From an uncultured Helicobacteraceae bacterium (GTDB taxonomy: Bacteria > Campylobacterota > Campylobacteria > Campylobacterales > UBA6016): a DNA stretch of 39,566 nucleotides. The position numbers and the translations under genes are program-made. The notes under the pieces are model-generated. The model was not told where the DNA came from and did no database searches. It saw only the letters and a list, made by a program, of their open reading frames with translations. Below are positions 23,635 to 32,318 of the stretch, piece by piece (within the stretch, counting starts at the first letter, position 1; every line of letters starts with the position of its first letter). The stretch spans positions 1-39,566 of the forward strand of contig CALJKN010000017.1 in NCBI GenBank assembly GCA_937973585.1. Reading direction: 5' to 3'.

Positions 23635-24174
23635 ATGTCGCCGATACATCCGAGTTTTGCCAAGTTTATATACTACCCAAACATACTAGAGAGAACCGAC
23701 ACCAAGGCGGCTACCCAATACAAAAACTGGTCGTTTGACGACTATGTCTCAAAAAAAATACTCCCGCAGCTCCAGTCAAAAGAGCTGGAGCAAAAAAAAG
23801 TCGATGAACAAAACCAAAATAGACAACAGCTCCTCATCGGCACTGAATCAAACGAACTGTTTGTAAAACACGTTCAACCAGAGAGAAAACAACAGGAAAA
23901 ACAGCAAGAAGATACTTCCAAGCAAAATCAGACCACCGCATTAAACTCTGCTAAAACCGAAAAACAAAACGCTACAGATCCGGCAAAAGCTTTTCCAAAG
24001 TTTGAAACACAAAATCTCATAGTAGCTACGACAGCAATAATGATGGCCTCAAAAGCAAGACTGGATGAAAGAAGAGAGACGCAAACTGAATTTGTCGATT
24101 TAACAAAGAAAAAAGCGATGAAAGCATATAACGAAATGGCATCTATGCCTATTAGAAGATATACAGGTATTTAG
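23635..24174 (+). CDS. Hypothetical K/Q/E-rich protein, 179 aa
   Basis: I do not recognise this protein. Residues 1-40 look folded (MSPIHPSFAKFIYYPN, WSFDDYVSKK); 40-125 are very rich in Lys, Gln, Glu and Asn and probably disordered or coiled; residues 126-145 are a mildly hydrophobic, Ala/Met-rich helix; and the C-terminus ends with MPIRRYTGI. There is no signal peptide. TTAGG lies upstream of the ATG. It follows the UbiD-family gene by 23 nt on the same strand and converges on porB, so it is the last gene of this run. A role as a linker or regulatory partner is possible but unsupported. Confidence 0.7.
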   Translation: MSPIHPSFAKFIYYPNILERTDTKAATQYKNWSFDDYVSKKILPQLQSKELEQKKVDEQNQNRQQLLIGTESNELFVKHVQPERKQQEKQQEDTSKQNQTTALNSAKTEKQNATDPAKAFPKFETQNLIVATTAIMMASKARLDERRETQTEFVDLTKKKAMKAYNEMASMPIRRYTGI

Positions 24175-24239
24175 TCTGATTAATTCTTAGATGGGTTAGC
24201 AAGAAGTGTTTAAAAGTAGCTAGTTGAGAGGGAGAGGGG

Positions 24240-25199
24240 TTATACCCCCGCCTCCTCTCTTCTTAGGAGATATTCCCATCTCTCATCTACGTCTTTTTGT
24301 AGTTTTTCAATAATGTGGGCGTTTTCAGATTTAAACAGGTGCTTAAATCTCCCTTGTTCGCCAAGATAATCTCTAACTGCAATTTTATTTTTAGGTTTAT
24401 AAGTTACCGTTAGTTTCGTACCGTGTTCGATTTGGAAAAGCGGGAATACGCATGACTCAACGGCAAGCTCGTTTAGCTCCATACCTCTGTGCGGCTCAAA
24501 TTTCCATTCGGTAGGACAAGGGCTGACAGCATTAAGGAACGTAGGGCCTTCGGTTTCAAAAGCTTTATGTACTTTTTTTACCATATCTTTCCAGTGTGAC
24601 GGAGATACCTGTGCAACAAACTCTGCGCCGCTGGCGGCCATAATACCTATAATATCTTTTTTCTTGTTTTTCTCACCGTACGACTCTCTACCTGCAGGAG
24701 ATGTTGTAGTGGCACCGCCGATAGGTGTCGATGAACTTCTTTGTCCGCCGGTATTCATATACCCTTCGTTATCAAGGCATACATATACCATATTGTGACC
24801 CCTCTCAAGGCATCCGCTAATCCACTGAAGGCCGATATCGTATGTAGCGCCGTCGCCTGCAAAAGCTATGAATTTTGTAGGTCTCTCATCTCCGCCCGGA
24901 AGTCTATTTTTTCTTTTTAAAACTTTATACATAGACTCGGCACCCGCTACGGCAGTAGAGGCATTCTCAAATCCTATATGGATAGAGCTAACATCCCAAC
25001 TCGTAAACGGATAGATAGATGTGCACACCTCAAGGCATCCCGTACCATAACCCACAACAAGGTTATAGTCGGTAGCGTTTAGAATCTCTCTAACGATAAT
25101 AGAGTGAGAACATCCCGGACACAACCTGTGCCCCCCCTCAAATCTCTCTAATGAGGTAGAGAACTCTTTTAGATTTTTTATTTCTTTTATACCGCTCAT
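24240..25199 (-). CDS. porB: Pyruvate:ferredoxin/flavodoxin oxidoreductase beta subunit
   Basis: A 319-residue thiamine-diphosphate subunit. HRLCPGCSH and GTGCLEVC give cluster-ligand cysteines; GDGATYDIG with the following N in DNEGYMNTGGQ is the Mg-ThDP motif. With the alpha, gamma and delta subunits it converts pyruvate and CoA to acetyl-CoA and CO2, passing electrons to a low-potential carrier. It is last of the operon in the order gamma-delta-alpha-beta, the arrangement of the pyruvate enzyme in Helicobacter pylori, whereas the 2-oxoglutarate enzyme has another order. A run of seven G near the 5' end is explained by Glu-Gly-Gly-His codons. Confidence 0.92.
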   Translation of the reverse strand: MSGIKEIKNLKEFSTSLERFEGGHRLCPGCSHSIIVREILNATDYNLVVGYGTGCLEVCTSIYPFTSWDVSSIHIGFENASTAVAGAESMYKVLKRKNRLPGGDERPTKFIAFAGDGATYDIGLQWISGCLERGHNMVYVCLDNEGYMNTGGQRSSSTPIGGATTTSPAGRESYGEKNKKKDIIGIMAASGAEFVAQVSPSHWKDMVKKVHKAFETEGPTFLNAVSPCPTEWKFEPHRGMELNELAVESCVFPLFQIEHGTKLTVTYKPKNKIAVRDYLGEQGRFKHLFKSENAHIIEKLQKDVDERWEYLLRREEAGV

Positions 25200-25209
25200 T
25201 TTTTACCCT

Positions 25210-26427
25210 TTATTTCGCATCAAAAAAGCTGAGTTCTTTGCCTCTTAGGTTGATATGCTGTATCAACGGCTTAACTCTTTTTCCGGCTTTTGTACACTCT
25301 GCCAAATCTTCGTACACTTTGGATAGATGGGCTATAGTGGTGTCTCTACCACCGAGGCCGTAAGTATAGTTTAGGACAGGAACGGAGATACCGTTATCCA
25401 ACATTACAGCGCACACATCGTTAAACATTACGCCGGTTGTACCCATCGGTGCGTTTCTGTCAAGGACGGCTACGGATTTAGCATTTTTAAGGATTTTGGC
25501 AAGTTCTGCTTTCGGAAACGGTCTAAGAACCCTAATAGCGACAAGACCGACTTTTTTACCCTCTTTTCTGAGCTTATCCACGGTCAGCTTGAGCGTTCCG
25601 GTCGCACTACCGATAGCCACTACTATCTCATCCGCATCTTCTGTTTGATACGACTCGATAAATTTGTATTTTCTGCCTGTTAGTTTTTCAAATTCGGCAA
25701 ACACCTCTTCGATTACAGAATCTGCACTCATAATTGCCGCATTTTGATTTGCTTTATGCTCAAAATGCCACTCTTCTTCTGTTTGCGCACCGTATGTTAT
25801 AGGGTTTTTAAAATCAAGCATAGCGTTGTGAACAATATAAGGGCCTACAAATTTATATGCCTCTTCATCGCTCATCGGCGTAACAACTTCATTTGTATGG
25901 CTTGTCAAAAATCCATCTTGATGAACCATAACCGGAAGCCTAACACCTAGATTTTCACCTATTTTAAAGGCGCAAAGGTTCATGTCATATACCTCTTGCG
26001 GATTAAACGCACAAACGTTTAACCATCCGCTTAAAAGACCCAGATACATATCAGAGTGGTCACCGTGAATATTCAGTGGACTCGCAAGAGCTCTGTTTAC
26101 GACGTTCAGGATTATAGGGAGCCTCATACCGCTAGCTTGGTACAATACCTCCACCATCAACGCAAAACCTTGTGAGCTTGTCGCCGTAGCAACCCTACCG
26201 CCGGCAGCGGCAGCACCGACGCAGGCACTCATAGCGGCATGTTCGGATTCAACCATAACAAATTCGCCGCCGTTTATATCGCCATCAGCCGCATATTGCG
26301 AATAGTTTTGTACTATCGGCGTCGAAGGTGTAATCGGATAGGCTGCCACAACGTCGCATTGCGCTTGTCTCATAGCCTGAGACGCAGCCGTATTACCGTC
26401 CCATACTACTCTAGCTTCAAGTTCCAT
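25210..26427 (-). CDS. porA: Pyruvate:ferredoxin/flavodoxin oxidoreductase alpha subunit
   Basis: A 405-residue alpha subunit. The N-terminal VAAYPITPSTPIVQNYSQY and VESEHAAMSACVGAAAAGGRVATATSSQG segments are the conserved pyruvate-site region of PorA; the second half has the IVAIGSATG and VGLVAIRVLRPFP stretches of the CoA-related domain. The start ATG overlaps the porD stop (TAATG). It ends 10 nt before porB. The subunit pairs with PorB to make the catalytic dimer. No motif is missing. Confidence 0.93.
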   Translation of the reverse strand: MELEARVVWDGNTAASQAMRQAQCDVVAAYPITPSTPIVQNYSQYAADGDINGGEFVMVESEHAAMSACVGAAAAGGRVATATSSQGFALMVEVLYQASGMRLPIILNVVNRALASPLNIHGDHSDMYLGLLSGWLNVCAFNPQEVYDMNLCAFKIGENLGVRLPVMVHQDGFLTSHTNEVVTPMSDEEAYKFVGPYIVHNAMLDFKNPITYGAQTEEEWHFEHKANQNAAIMSADSVIEEVFAEFEKLTGRKYKFIESYQTEDADEIVVAIGSATGTLKLTVDKLRKEGKKVGLVAIRVLRPFPKAELAKILKNAKSVAVLDRNAPMGTTGVMFNDVCAVMLDNGISVPVLNYTYGLGGRDTTIAHLSKVYEDLAECTKAGKRVKPLIQHINLRGKELSFFDAK

Positions 26428-26822
26428 TAGTTATTCTCCTCGCTAGATTTTTTCTCTTTTTTAGGCCAATTAGCCAATGCTTCCTCGTCCGGAGTTCTCT
26501 CCATAAACATAATTAGAGATTTCGGATTTGTAGGACATACCTCGGCACATATACCGCACCCTTTACAGTGTACATAGTCTACATGCGAAAACTTTTTATC
26601 TTTTGAGATAATAGAGGTATCCGGGCAATAAACCCAACAAAATTGGCAATGGATACAGTGCTCTTCGTTAAAAATAGGCTTCTCGACTCTCCAATCTGCA
26701 ACGCTGTACGTATGTGAATTGTTGTCGCTATATACCCATTCTTGCGGTTTTGAGAACGATGTTAGTACCGCCCCAGGGACAAAGCCGTCCCAGTCTTTTA
26801 ATAGATGATCCGGAGTAGCCAT
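26427..26822 (-). CDS. porD: Pyruvate:ferredoxin/flavodoxin oxidoreductase delta subunit (ferredoxin-like)
   Basis: A 131-residue subunit with two [4Fe-4S] motifs: CIHCQFCWVYCP and CKGCGICAEVCP. About 50 residues precede the clusters and a Glu/Lys-rich tail follows, as in PorD proteins of this phylum. It carries electrons from the ThDP site towards the external acceptor. It lies between porC and porA with 11 nt to the former and a one-base overlap with the latter. Confidence 0.93.
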   Translation of the reverse strand: MATPDHLLKDWDGFVPGAVLTSFSKPQEWVYSDNNSHTYSVADWRVEKPIFNEEHCIHCQFCWVYCPDTSIISKDKKFSHVDYVHCKGCGICAEVCPTNPKSLIMFMERTPDEEALANWPKKEKKSSEENN

Positions 26823-26833
26823 CTAAATTCTCC

Positions 26834-27391
26834 TTAATTAACTTCGTTGTAGGCTCTGGCTATCGCCTGATTATTGCCGTCTATTACTTTTTGCGGGAAT
26901 TTTTTTAGTATTTTTTTCATACCTTCCAAAAAAGCTTCCAAACTAAAAATACCTGATACTTTCATCAATGCGCCTAGCATCGGAGTATTCGGAATCGGCT
27001 TACCTATCGTCTCCATACTGATTTTGATACAGTCAAGGACGTAAAACTCTTTCCCTTCCAAAAATGGAGCCTGTTTTAACAGCTCTTCTTTTGAGAGGTC
27101 TGTTGTAATAATGTATTTAGTAGTATCTTTAGTATTTCTAGTGATATTGCCTGAAAACACAAGAGACGGGTCGATAACCAAAACATAATCCGGAAACATC
27201 TCTTTTGAGTGGTCTATGATCTCTTCATCCGAGACCCTGTTAAAAGCATTCATAGGCGCGCCTCTTTTTTCGGCTCCGTACACGGAAAACGCCTGAACAA
27301 ACTTACCTTCCGCAGCGAGCACTTCAGCTAGAGCCTTAGCTCCCGTTACGGCGCCTTGTCCGGCTCTTGAATGCCATCTAATCTGAAGCAT
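26834..27391 (-). CDS. porC: Pyruvate:ferredoxin/flavodoxin oxidoreductase gamma subunit
   Basis: A 185-residue gamma subunit, first gene of porCDAB. The N-terminal RWHSRAGQGAVTGAKALAEVL is the family signature, followed by YGAEKRGAP and NRVSDEEI. It completes the four-subunit enzyme. AAAGGGAAAAT precedes the ATG. The 104-nt gap upstream is AT-rich; TAGAAT is the best -10 candidate there but I could not find a convincing promoter. Confidence 0.92.
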   Translation of the reverse strand: MLQIRWHSRAGQGAVTGAKALAEVLAAEGKFVQAFSVYGAEKRGAPMNAFNRVSDEEIIDHSKEMFPDYVLVIDPSLVFSGNITRNTKDTTKYIITTDLSKEELLKQAPFLEGKEFYVLDCIKISMETIGKPIPNTPMLGALMKVSGIFSLEAFLEGMKKILKKFPQKVIDGNNQAIARAYNEVN

Positions 27392-27495
27392 ATTTTCCCT
27401 TTCGATTGAAATGTAGTCAATTCTATTTCAAAATCGCTTAAATTTATTGCTAAAAAAATGTTTGACTTTTTTGATTTTTATCGTCTTATTTTGTA

Positions 27496-28149
27496 TTAGC
27501 GATAATTTTTTTCTATAACACAAACAGCCTCTAATACATTATCCACCAGTATGTCGGAGATGTTTTTTAGGTGCTCTTTGTCCCCGTAACCGGTCATAAG
27601 GGCTACATGCTTTATCCCTGCATTTTTTGCGGCATCGACATCCAAAAAAGTATCACCTATCATCCAAACGTCACTTTTTTGTACTAAATCACACCCTAAA
27701 TTTGACAGAGCCTTAAGTATCGGTTCCTCATGCGGTTTTACGTTTACAACATCTTCTCTGCCCACAAGGGTCTCAAAATAACGCATTACATTCATGTGCT
27801 CCAATAGCTCTTTTGAATATCTGGCCGTCTTTGTTGTTACTATCCCAAGTCTGGCAAACGACGAGGCATACTCTATAGCCTCAGCTGCCCCATCTAGCAA
27901 AAATGTTTTCTCTCTGGAGATTTTCCTGTAGTTCTCCTTGTATGTTTTTACATACTCGTCCACATGCTCTCTGTCTACACCCAGGTAATAAAAAGTATCC
28001 TCCAGCGTATACCCTATCCTCTCGCAAATAGCTCCCCTCTTTGGAGGGTTTTCTCCGAATGTATCGAATGCATAACAAAAAGACTCCACAATAGCCTCCG
28101 TAGAGTCTATCAAGGTTCCGTCCAAATCAAATAAAACAGTAGCTTTCAT
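27496..28149 (-). CDS. HAD-family phosphatase (phosphoglycolate phosphatase-like)
   Basis: I use the ATG at 28149 (217 aa, MKATVLFDLDGTLID) rather than the codon at 28224, since the HAD motif I normally starts the protein and GGAAAATTT precedes this ATG. Motif I is DLDGT, motif II is the TT in GIVTTKT, the Lys is in NVKPHEEP, and motif IV is GDTFLDVDAAKNAG. The cap is of the helical C1 type placed between motifs I and II. It resembles Gph/PpaX phosphatases; substrate unproven. The gene is divergent from the OmpA-family gene. Confidence 0.88.
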   Translation of the reverse strand: MKATVLFDLDGTLIDSTEAIVESFCYAFDTFGENPPKRGAICERIGYTLEDTFYYLGVDREHVDEYVKTYKENYRKISREKTFLLDGAAEAIEYASSFARLGIVTTKTARYSKELLEHMNVMRYFETLVGREDVVNVKPHEEPILKALSNLGCDLVQKSDVWMIGDTFLDVDAAKNAGIKHVALMTGYGDKEHLKNISDILVDNVLEAVCVIEKNYR

Positions 28150-28215
28150 AAATTTTCCAAACAAAAAAAATTTTGTAAATTTATAACAAATAGAGCCATT
28201 TAATCGTCTTAAAGG

Positions 28216-28221
28216 TATAAT
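28216..28221 (+). promoter_or_regulatory. Candidate -10 element of the OmpA-family gene
   Basis: TATAAT (in GGTATAAT) 37 nt before the ATG, followed by a strong ribosome site AAGGGGAGAG. No good -35. Confidence 0.5.
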
Positions 28222-28257
28222 CAAAAGATAACTTAAGATTTAAAAGGGGAGAGAAGT

Positions 28258-29283
28258 ATGAAAAAAGTTGCACTTTCTTTGGTCGCTTGTGCTGTTGCAG
28301 CAAGCTCTATATTTGCAGGTGATATCGAGGTAGCTCCGTATGTTGGCGGACATTTTTTTAACAAAAACAGAGACCTTAAAAATACCGGCGAAATAGGTTT
28401 AAGCCTTGAAAAAGCCTTAACAAACAGCGGAATAGCCGTTCTCGGTTCTTTGGGGTATGTAAAAACAGATAAAGAATCAAATGATAACGACCAAAATCTC
28501 GGTACATACGGCCTAAACCTTATCAAAAACTACGATATGGGCAAATGGGTTCCCTATGCAGGTCTAGGTGTCGCCGGAAACTTCGGTGACAACGGTGCAA
28601 TCGGACCAAACGCCCTTGTAGGTCTAAAATACAAACTGGCTGAAGCATGGAATCTTAAAGCGGAAATCAGCGACAACTACATCCCTGCCAGAAAAAATGA
28701 TGTTAAAGCCATTGTAGGTCTTGCATATGTAATCGGCGCCAAAAAACCGGTAGTAGCTCCGGCTCCCGTGGTTGAAGCCCCAAAAGCAGAGCCTGTAAAA
28801 GTAGTAGAGGCTCCTAAGCCTGCTCCGGTGGTTGACGGCGATGAAGACGGCGATGGCGTAAAAGACTCTAAAGATATGTGCCCAAATACCCTAAAAGGTC
28901 TAAAAGTTGACGACAAAGGGTGCTTCCACTCTGCAAACCTGATGATTAATTTTGATACCGATAAAGCGGTTGTGAAAAAAGAGTATATGCCAAAACTAGA
29001 AACATTTGCCAAATTCCTAAATGAAAGTGAACCGGTAAACGTAGTTATTGAAGGACATACCGACAGTACAGCCAGCGATGCACACAACCAAAAACTATCC
29101 GAAAAAAGAGCTAATGCCGTTATGGATATCCTAATAAAAGAGTACAAAGTTGACTCAAAAAGACTAAAAGCGGTCGGATACGGCGAAACAAAACCTATAG
29201 CTTCAAATAAAACCAAAAAAGGCAGAGCCGAAAATAGAAGAATTATGGCTGTTGTAGACAAAGAGACTCAAGTAGCAAAATAA
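28258..29283 (+). CDS. OmpA-family outer membrane protein with thrombospondin type 3-like repeat
   Basis: A 341-residue exported protein: signal peptide 1-20 (cleavage after SIFA), an N-terminal beta-barrel of about 150 residues, a Pro/Ala/Val linker (about 163-193), a calcium-binding type 3 repeat (DGDEDGDGVKDSKDMCP, about 194-210), then the OmpA peptidoglycan-binding domain (about 222-335) with IEGHTDSTASD and ENRRIMAVV. It tethers the outer membrane to the cell wall. The general plan is like Campylobacter CadF and other OmpA proteins, but I see no basis for naming it CadF. Its upstream signals suggest high expression. Confidence 0.9.
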   Translation: MKKVALSLVACAVAASSIFAGDIEVAPYVGGHFFNKNRDLKNTGEIGLSLEKALTNSGIAVLGSLGYVKTDKESNDNDQNLGTYGLNLIKNYDMGKWVPYAGLGVAGNFGDNGAIGPNALVGLKYKLAEAWNLKAEISDNYIPARKNDVKAIVGLAYVIGAKKPVVAPAPVVEAPKAEPVKVVEAPKPAPVVDGDEDGDGVKDSKDMCPNTLKGLKVDDKGCFHSANLMINFDTDKAVVKKEYMPKLETFAKFLNESEPVNVVIEGHTDSTASDAHNQKLSEKRANAVMDILIKEYKVDSKRLKAVGYGETKPIASNKTKKGRAENRRIMAVVDKETQVAK

Positions 29284-29296
29284 TTTCAACGAGACC

Positions 29297-29312
29297 GGTG
29301 CAGTTTTGCACC
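29297..29312 (+). terminator. Hairpin after the OmpA-family gene
   Basis: GGTGCA-GTTT-TGCACC, 6-bp stem, 14 nt after the stop and just before the convergent gene's end. The following CTCTCTCCCTCT is only partly T-rich, so strength is uncertain. Confidence 0.5.
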
Positions 29313-29321
29313 TCTCTCCCT

Positions 29322-30830
29322 CTACTCCTCAAACTCCCATTTTGTCCTGTTGTGCATAATCCCGATGATGGACGGCTCTATATTTTTTATCTTTTTACTC
29401 ACTGCAACTATCGAATCCGGAGCATACAAAAACAGACACGGCTTGTCGTCGGCTATAACCCTAAAAATCTCTTTATAAATACCCTCAAGAGCTTTTCTAT
29501 CGATGGTTTTCTCCCCTTTTTCTATCAGAGCATCAACCCTATCGTTTTTATATGCCAAAAAATTAAACCCCGCCTTTTTTTCTATCTGCGAGCTATGCCA
29601 TATCGAATATGCATCGGGCGAGAGCGGCATCGACCACCCCATCAAAACAGCCTCAAACCTTCTCGGATCTACTACGGTATTAAGAAACGCCTGCCACTCC
29701 ATTGCCCTTATCCTTGCATCCACGCCGACATCTTTTAGCTGCTGCTGGATTATCTCGGCCGATAACATCCGCAACGGATTGTTCGAGTTTGTCGAAATCT
29801 CAAACCTAAAAGGGTTTTTCTCGTCGTATCCTAGCTCCCTTAAGAGTCTTTTTGCCTCTTTGATATCCCTTGACGGTTTTTTGACATCTCCGTCATATCC
29901 GTACGAACCCGGCAAAAATGGCCCCGTAGAGACTTTGGCTTTACCGAAAAACAGCAGATCTATAATCTCCTGTCTGTCGATAGCAAGCGAGAGTGCCTCT
30001 CTAAGTTTTTTATTTTGAAATTTCGGATTTTTGAGGTTAAATCCCAGATATGTGTAGTTGGAGCCTTGGTTTTGAATAATTTGATATTTTTGTCTAAAAC
30101 TGCTATCTATCTGTTTGGCTAACTGCATCGGTGTCAAGCTCCCGATATCCAATTTTCCGGTTTTTAGCATCAAAAACTGGGTAGATGAATCCGGTAAAAA
30201 CTGATATGAGACCCTTTTAATCTTTGCCTCCCCCTCAAAATACGACGGGTTGGCAGTTAGCTCAATCTCTTTTCCCTGCTCAAGCTTTGTTAGCCTATAT
30301 GTGCCGTTGCCGACCGGATTAAAATTAAATTTTGAGGTCATCGGCTCTTTCTCGTTTGAGAGAATATGGGACGGCAAAATCGCTCCAAGCCAAACCTCTA
30401 AGGCCTTAAAATACGGCTCTTTGTACTTTACGACAATTGTCTTTTCGTCTTTTGCCGTTACGGACTCCACCTTTCGGTAGTTTTCTGCGTACGGTGTAAA
30501 AACTTTCGGATTTTTCGTAAACTCATAGGTAAATACCGCATCTTTTGCAGTTACAGGCTTCCCGTCCCACCATTTTAGCCCCTCTTTTAGTTCTATAACA
30601 AGTGTTTTATCATCTGTAAAACGGTAGCTCTTCGCCATTTGCGGCGATATTTGCCCGTTTTTGTCGTATTTTAGGAGTGAATCAAACAGCCAGTCGCTAA
30701 TCTCCGAAGATGCCGAATCCGTAGCAAGAACAGGGTTTAATCTTCCGACATTGGCAGAATATGAGAGTCTAAGGGTAGAGGCAAAAACCGCATCGGCTAA
30801 CAACAATGCTGTAAAAATGTATTTTTTCAT
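29322..30830 (-). CDS. ABC transporter substrate-binding protein, family 5 (oligopeptide/nickel type)
   Basis: I use the ATG at 30830 (502 aa) because MKKYIFTALLLADAVFA is a signal peptide; the frame is open back to 30992 but that would bury the signal. The mature protein follows the family 5 pattern: SYSANVGRLNPVLATDSASSE, LLKYDKNGQISPQMAKS, LKEGLKWWDGKPVTAKDAVFTYEF, and LREALSLAIDRQEII. It would bind peptides or another small solute in the periplasm. No permease or ATPase genes are next to it, so it is an orphan here. The upstream terminator at 30870-30898 belongs to rpsI. Confidence 0.88.
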   Translation of the reverse strand: MKKYIFTALLLADAVFASTLRLSYSANVGRLNPVLATDSASSEISDWLFDSLLKYDKNGQISPQMAKSYRFTDDKTLVIELKEGLKWWDGKPVTAKDAVFTYEFTKNPKVFTPYAENYRKVESVTAKDEKTIVVKYKEPYFKALEVWLGAILPSHILSNEKEPMTSKFNFNPVGNGTYRLTKLEQGKEIELTANPSYFEGEAKIKRVSYQFLPDSSTQFLMLKTGKLDIGSLTPMQLAKQIDSSFRQKYQIIQNQGSNYTYLGFNLKNPKFQNKKLREALSLAIDRQEIIDLLFFGKAKVSTGPFLPGSYGYDGDVKKPSRDIKEAKRLLRELGYDEKNPFRFEISTNSNNPLRMLSAEIIQQQLKDVGVDARIRAMEWQAFLNTVVDPRRFEAVLMGWSMPLSPDAYSIWHSSQIEKKAGFNFLAYKNDRVDALIEKGEKTIDRKALEGIYKEIFRVIADDKPCLFLYAPDSIVAVSKKIKNIEPSIIGIMHNRTKWEFEE

Positions 30831-30869
30831 AAGAGATAAACCAAAATTTTTGTTTTGATTGTAGATAAA

Positions 30870-30898
30870 AAGGGATAAAAAACGGGGCAAAAGCCCCG
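30870..30898 (-). terminator. Intrinsic terminator of rplM-rpsI
   Basis: On the minus strand CGGGGC-TTTT-GCCCCG (30898-30883) is followed by TTTTTTATCCC. It is 30 nt past the rpsI stop. Confidence 0.92.
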
Positions 30899-30927
30899 AT
30901 AGGAGAAGATGGAGAGCAGATAACGGA

Positions 30928-31323
30928 TTATCTTTTTGAGAACTGTGGACTTCTTCTCGCTTTTCTTTTTCCGTATTTTTTTCTCTCAACAACTCTTGAG
31001 TCTCTGGTTAGAAGACCTAGAGGTTTGATGATCTCTCTAAAGCTAGGTTCGAATATGCAAAGAGCTTTTGATATACCGTGTCTTAGTGCTTCCGCTTGAC
31101 CAGCTACGCCGCCGCCCAGAGTAGAAGCTTTGATATCAACACTTGAAATTTGTTTTGTAGCGTTTAGAGGTTGTGCGACTTTCATCTTTAGAGCCTCAAG
31201 GCCGCCTAGCCATCCGTCAAGATCTTTACCGTTGATTTCCATTTTTCCGGTTCCAGGAGTAAGCCATACTTTGGCAATCGCCGTTTTTCTTTTGCCTGTA
31301 GCGTAAACTATTTTTTTCGCCAT
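30928..31323 (-). CDS. rpsI: 30S ribosomal protein S9
   Basis: A 131-residue S9. It starts MAKKIVYATGKRKTAIAKVWL and ends with the basic KKYGKRKARRSPQFSKR tail that reaches the P-site tRNA. GGGVAGQAEALRHGISKAL is the core family motif. Its ATG overlaps the rplM stop (TAATG), the usual L13-S9 pairing. Length is normal. Confidence 0.98.
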   Translation of the reverse strand: MAKKIVYATGKRKTAIAKVWLTPGTGKMEINGKDLDGWLGGLEALKMKVAQPLNATKQISSVDIKASTLGGGVAGQAEALRHGISKALCIFEPSFREIIKPLGLLTRDSRVVERKKYGKRKARRSPQFSKR

Positions 31324-31748
31324 TAGTTAGCCTTTATTTGCGCAGTATGAGGATGTTCAGCCCCAGCGTACACTTTTAGTTTTTTTAGCATCGCTCTTCC
31401 AAGCGTAGTTTTTGGTAGCATACCTCTGGTGGCAAGCTTGAAAAGTTTTTCAGGGTTTTTTTCGATTAGTTCACCCAGTTTTTCGCTTTTAACACCGCCG
31501 AAATATCCGGTATGTCTGTGGTACATTTTGTCTTCTAGTTTTTTAGCGCCGGTAAATACCGCATCTTTTGCGTTGATAACGATTACATAGTCACCGCAAT
31601 CTACGTGTGGGGTGAAAGACGGCTTATTTTTGCCTCTAAGGATTGTAGCGATTTCGGTGATTATTCTACCGAAAGGCTTTTTAGATGCGTCTATAAGTAC
31701 CCACTCTCTTTTAACCTCGCTAGGTTTTACCATCACTGTGGTTTTCAT
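31323..31748 (-). CDS. rplM: 50S ribosomal protein L13
   Basis: A 141-residue L13 with VLIDASKKPFGRIITEIATILRGK near the start and MLPKTTLGRAMLKKLKVYAGAEHPH near the end. It is the first gene of the rplM-rpsI operon; AAAAAGGACAC precedes its ATG. A -10 candidate lies at 31780-31785. Confidence 0.98.
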   Translation of the reverse strand: MKTTVMVKPSEVKREWVLIDASKKPFGRIITEIATILRGKNKPSFTPHVDCGDYVIVINAKDAVFTGAKKLEDKMYHRHTGYFGGVKSEKLGELIEKNPEKLFKLATRGMLPKTTLGRAMLKKLKVYAGAEHPHTAQIKAN

Positions 31749-31779
31749 AAATAGTGTCCTTTTTCAAAGTTGAAGCGGG

Positions 31780-31785
31780 ATTGTA
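31780..31785 (-). promoter_or_regulatory. Candidate -10 element for rplM-rpsI
   Basis: TACAAT on the minus strand 32 nt before the rplM ATG, in an AT-rich gap. It follows the end of the asparaginase gene; no -35 match is good. Confidence 0.4.
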
Positions 31786-31820
31786 GCCGATTAAAACTTA
31801 ATTAGAAATTAATTTAAGAA

Positions 31821-32318
31821 TTATTTAAGAGATTTAAAAGCTCCGGCAACTCTGTCTTTATAGATTGCATCATGCTCTGATACGAGCGAGTGCATAGAGA
31901 TGTAGACCCCATCTTTCGGTTTTGCCCGCAAAAACCCGACGGCGCATGCAAAATTAAAAACCGCCTCCTCCGGAGCAAATCTATATGGTGACATCGAGCC
32001 TACCAGAATAACTTTTTTGTCTTTGATTTTTTTTGCAAGATAAGCCGCTGTTTTGTCCATCGTATCGGTACCGTGCAGGATGATGATTTTTTTGCATCCG
32101 GATGAGGCTACCTCATCGGCTAGTTTTTTTCTATCGCCATCATCCATCTCCAAAGAGTCTTTGGCTCCGACTATTCGTATTTCGAAATCAATATTCGCCT
32201 TTGCGAACCATGTCAGCTTTTGTGCTACAAAATCAGAGCCGTCAACAGGCAAATCCCCTGTTGTCTCGTCATAAAACTTATTTATCGTCCCGCCACAGGA
32301 GAGGAGTAGGATTTTCAT
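31821..32318 (-). CDS. One-domain asparaginase-family protein
   Basis: A 165-residue protein equal to the N-terminal domain of type I/II L-asparaginases. The first catalytic-Thr motif reads LSCGGTINKFYDE and the second is HGTDTMDKTAAYL, so both active-site threonines are present. Full asparaginases are about 330 residues with a second domain; this one stops after LVSEHDAIYKDRVAGAFKSL. Such short versions occur in this phylum as far as I recall and are not necessarily broken. Its activity is uncertain. The ATG overlaps the rdgB stop (ATGA), placing it last in a coupled chain. Confidence 0.8.
   Translation of the reverse strand: MKILLLSCGGTINKFYDETTGDLPVDGSDFVAQKLTWFAKANIDFEIRIVGAKDSLEMDDGDRKKLADEVASSGCKKIIILHGTDTMDKTAAYLAKKIKDKKVILVGSMSPYRFAPEEAVFNFACAVGFLRAKPKDGVYISMHSLVSEHDAIYKDRVAGAFKSLK

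Noticed and set aside
25131..25137. Run of seven C (seven G on the coding strand) near the porB start as a contingency locus
   Set aside because: It encodes Glu-Gly-Gly-His, part of the conserved N-terminus, and porB is expected to be essential.
28677..29261. 194-aa minus-strand frame opposite the OmpA-family gene
   Set aside because: Shadow of a complete gene, with Ser/Thr/Phe-rich composition.
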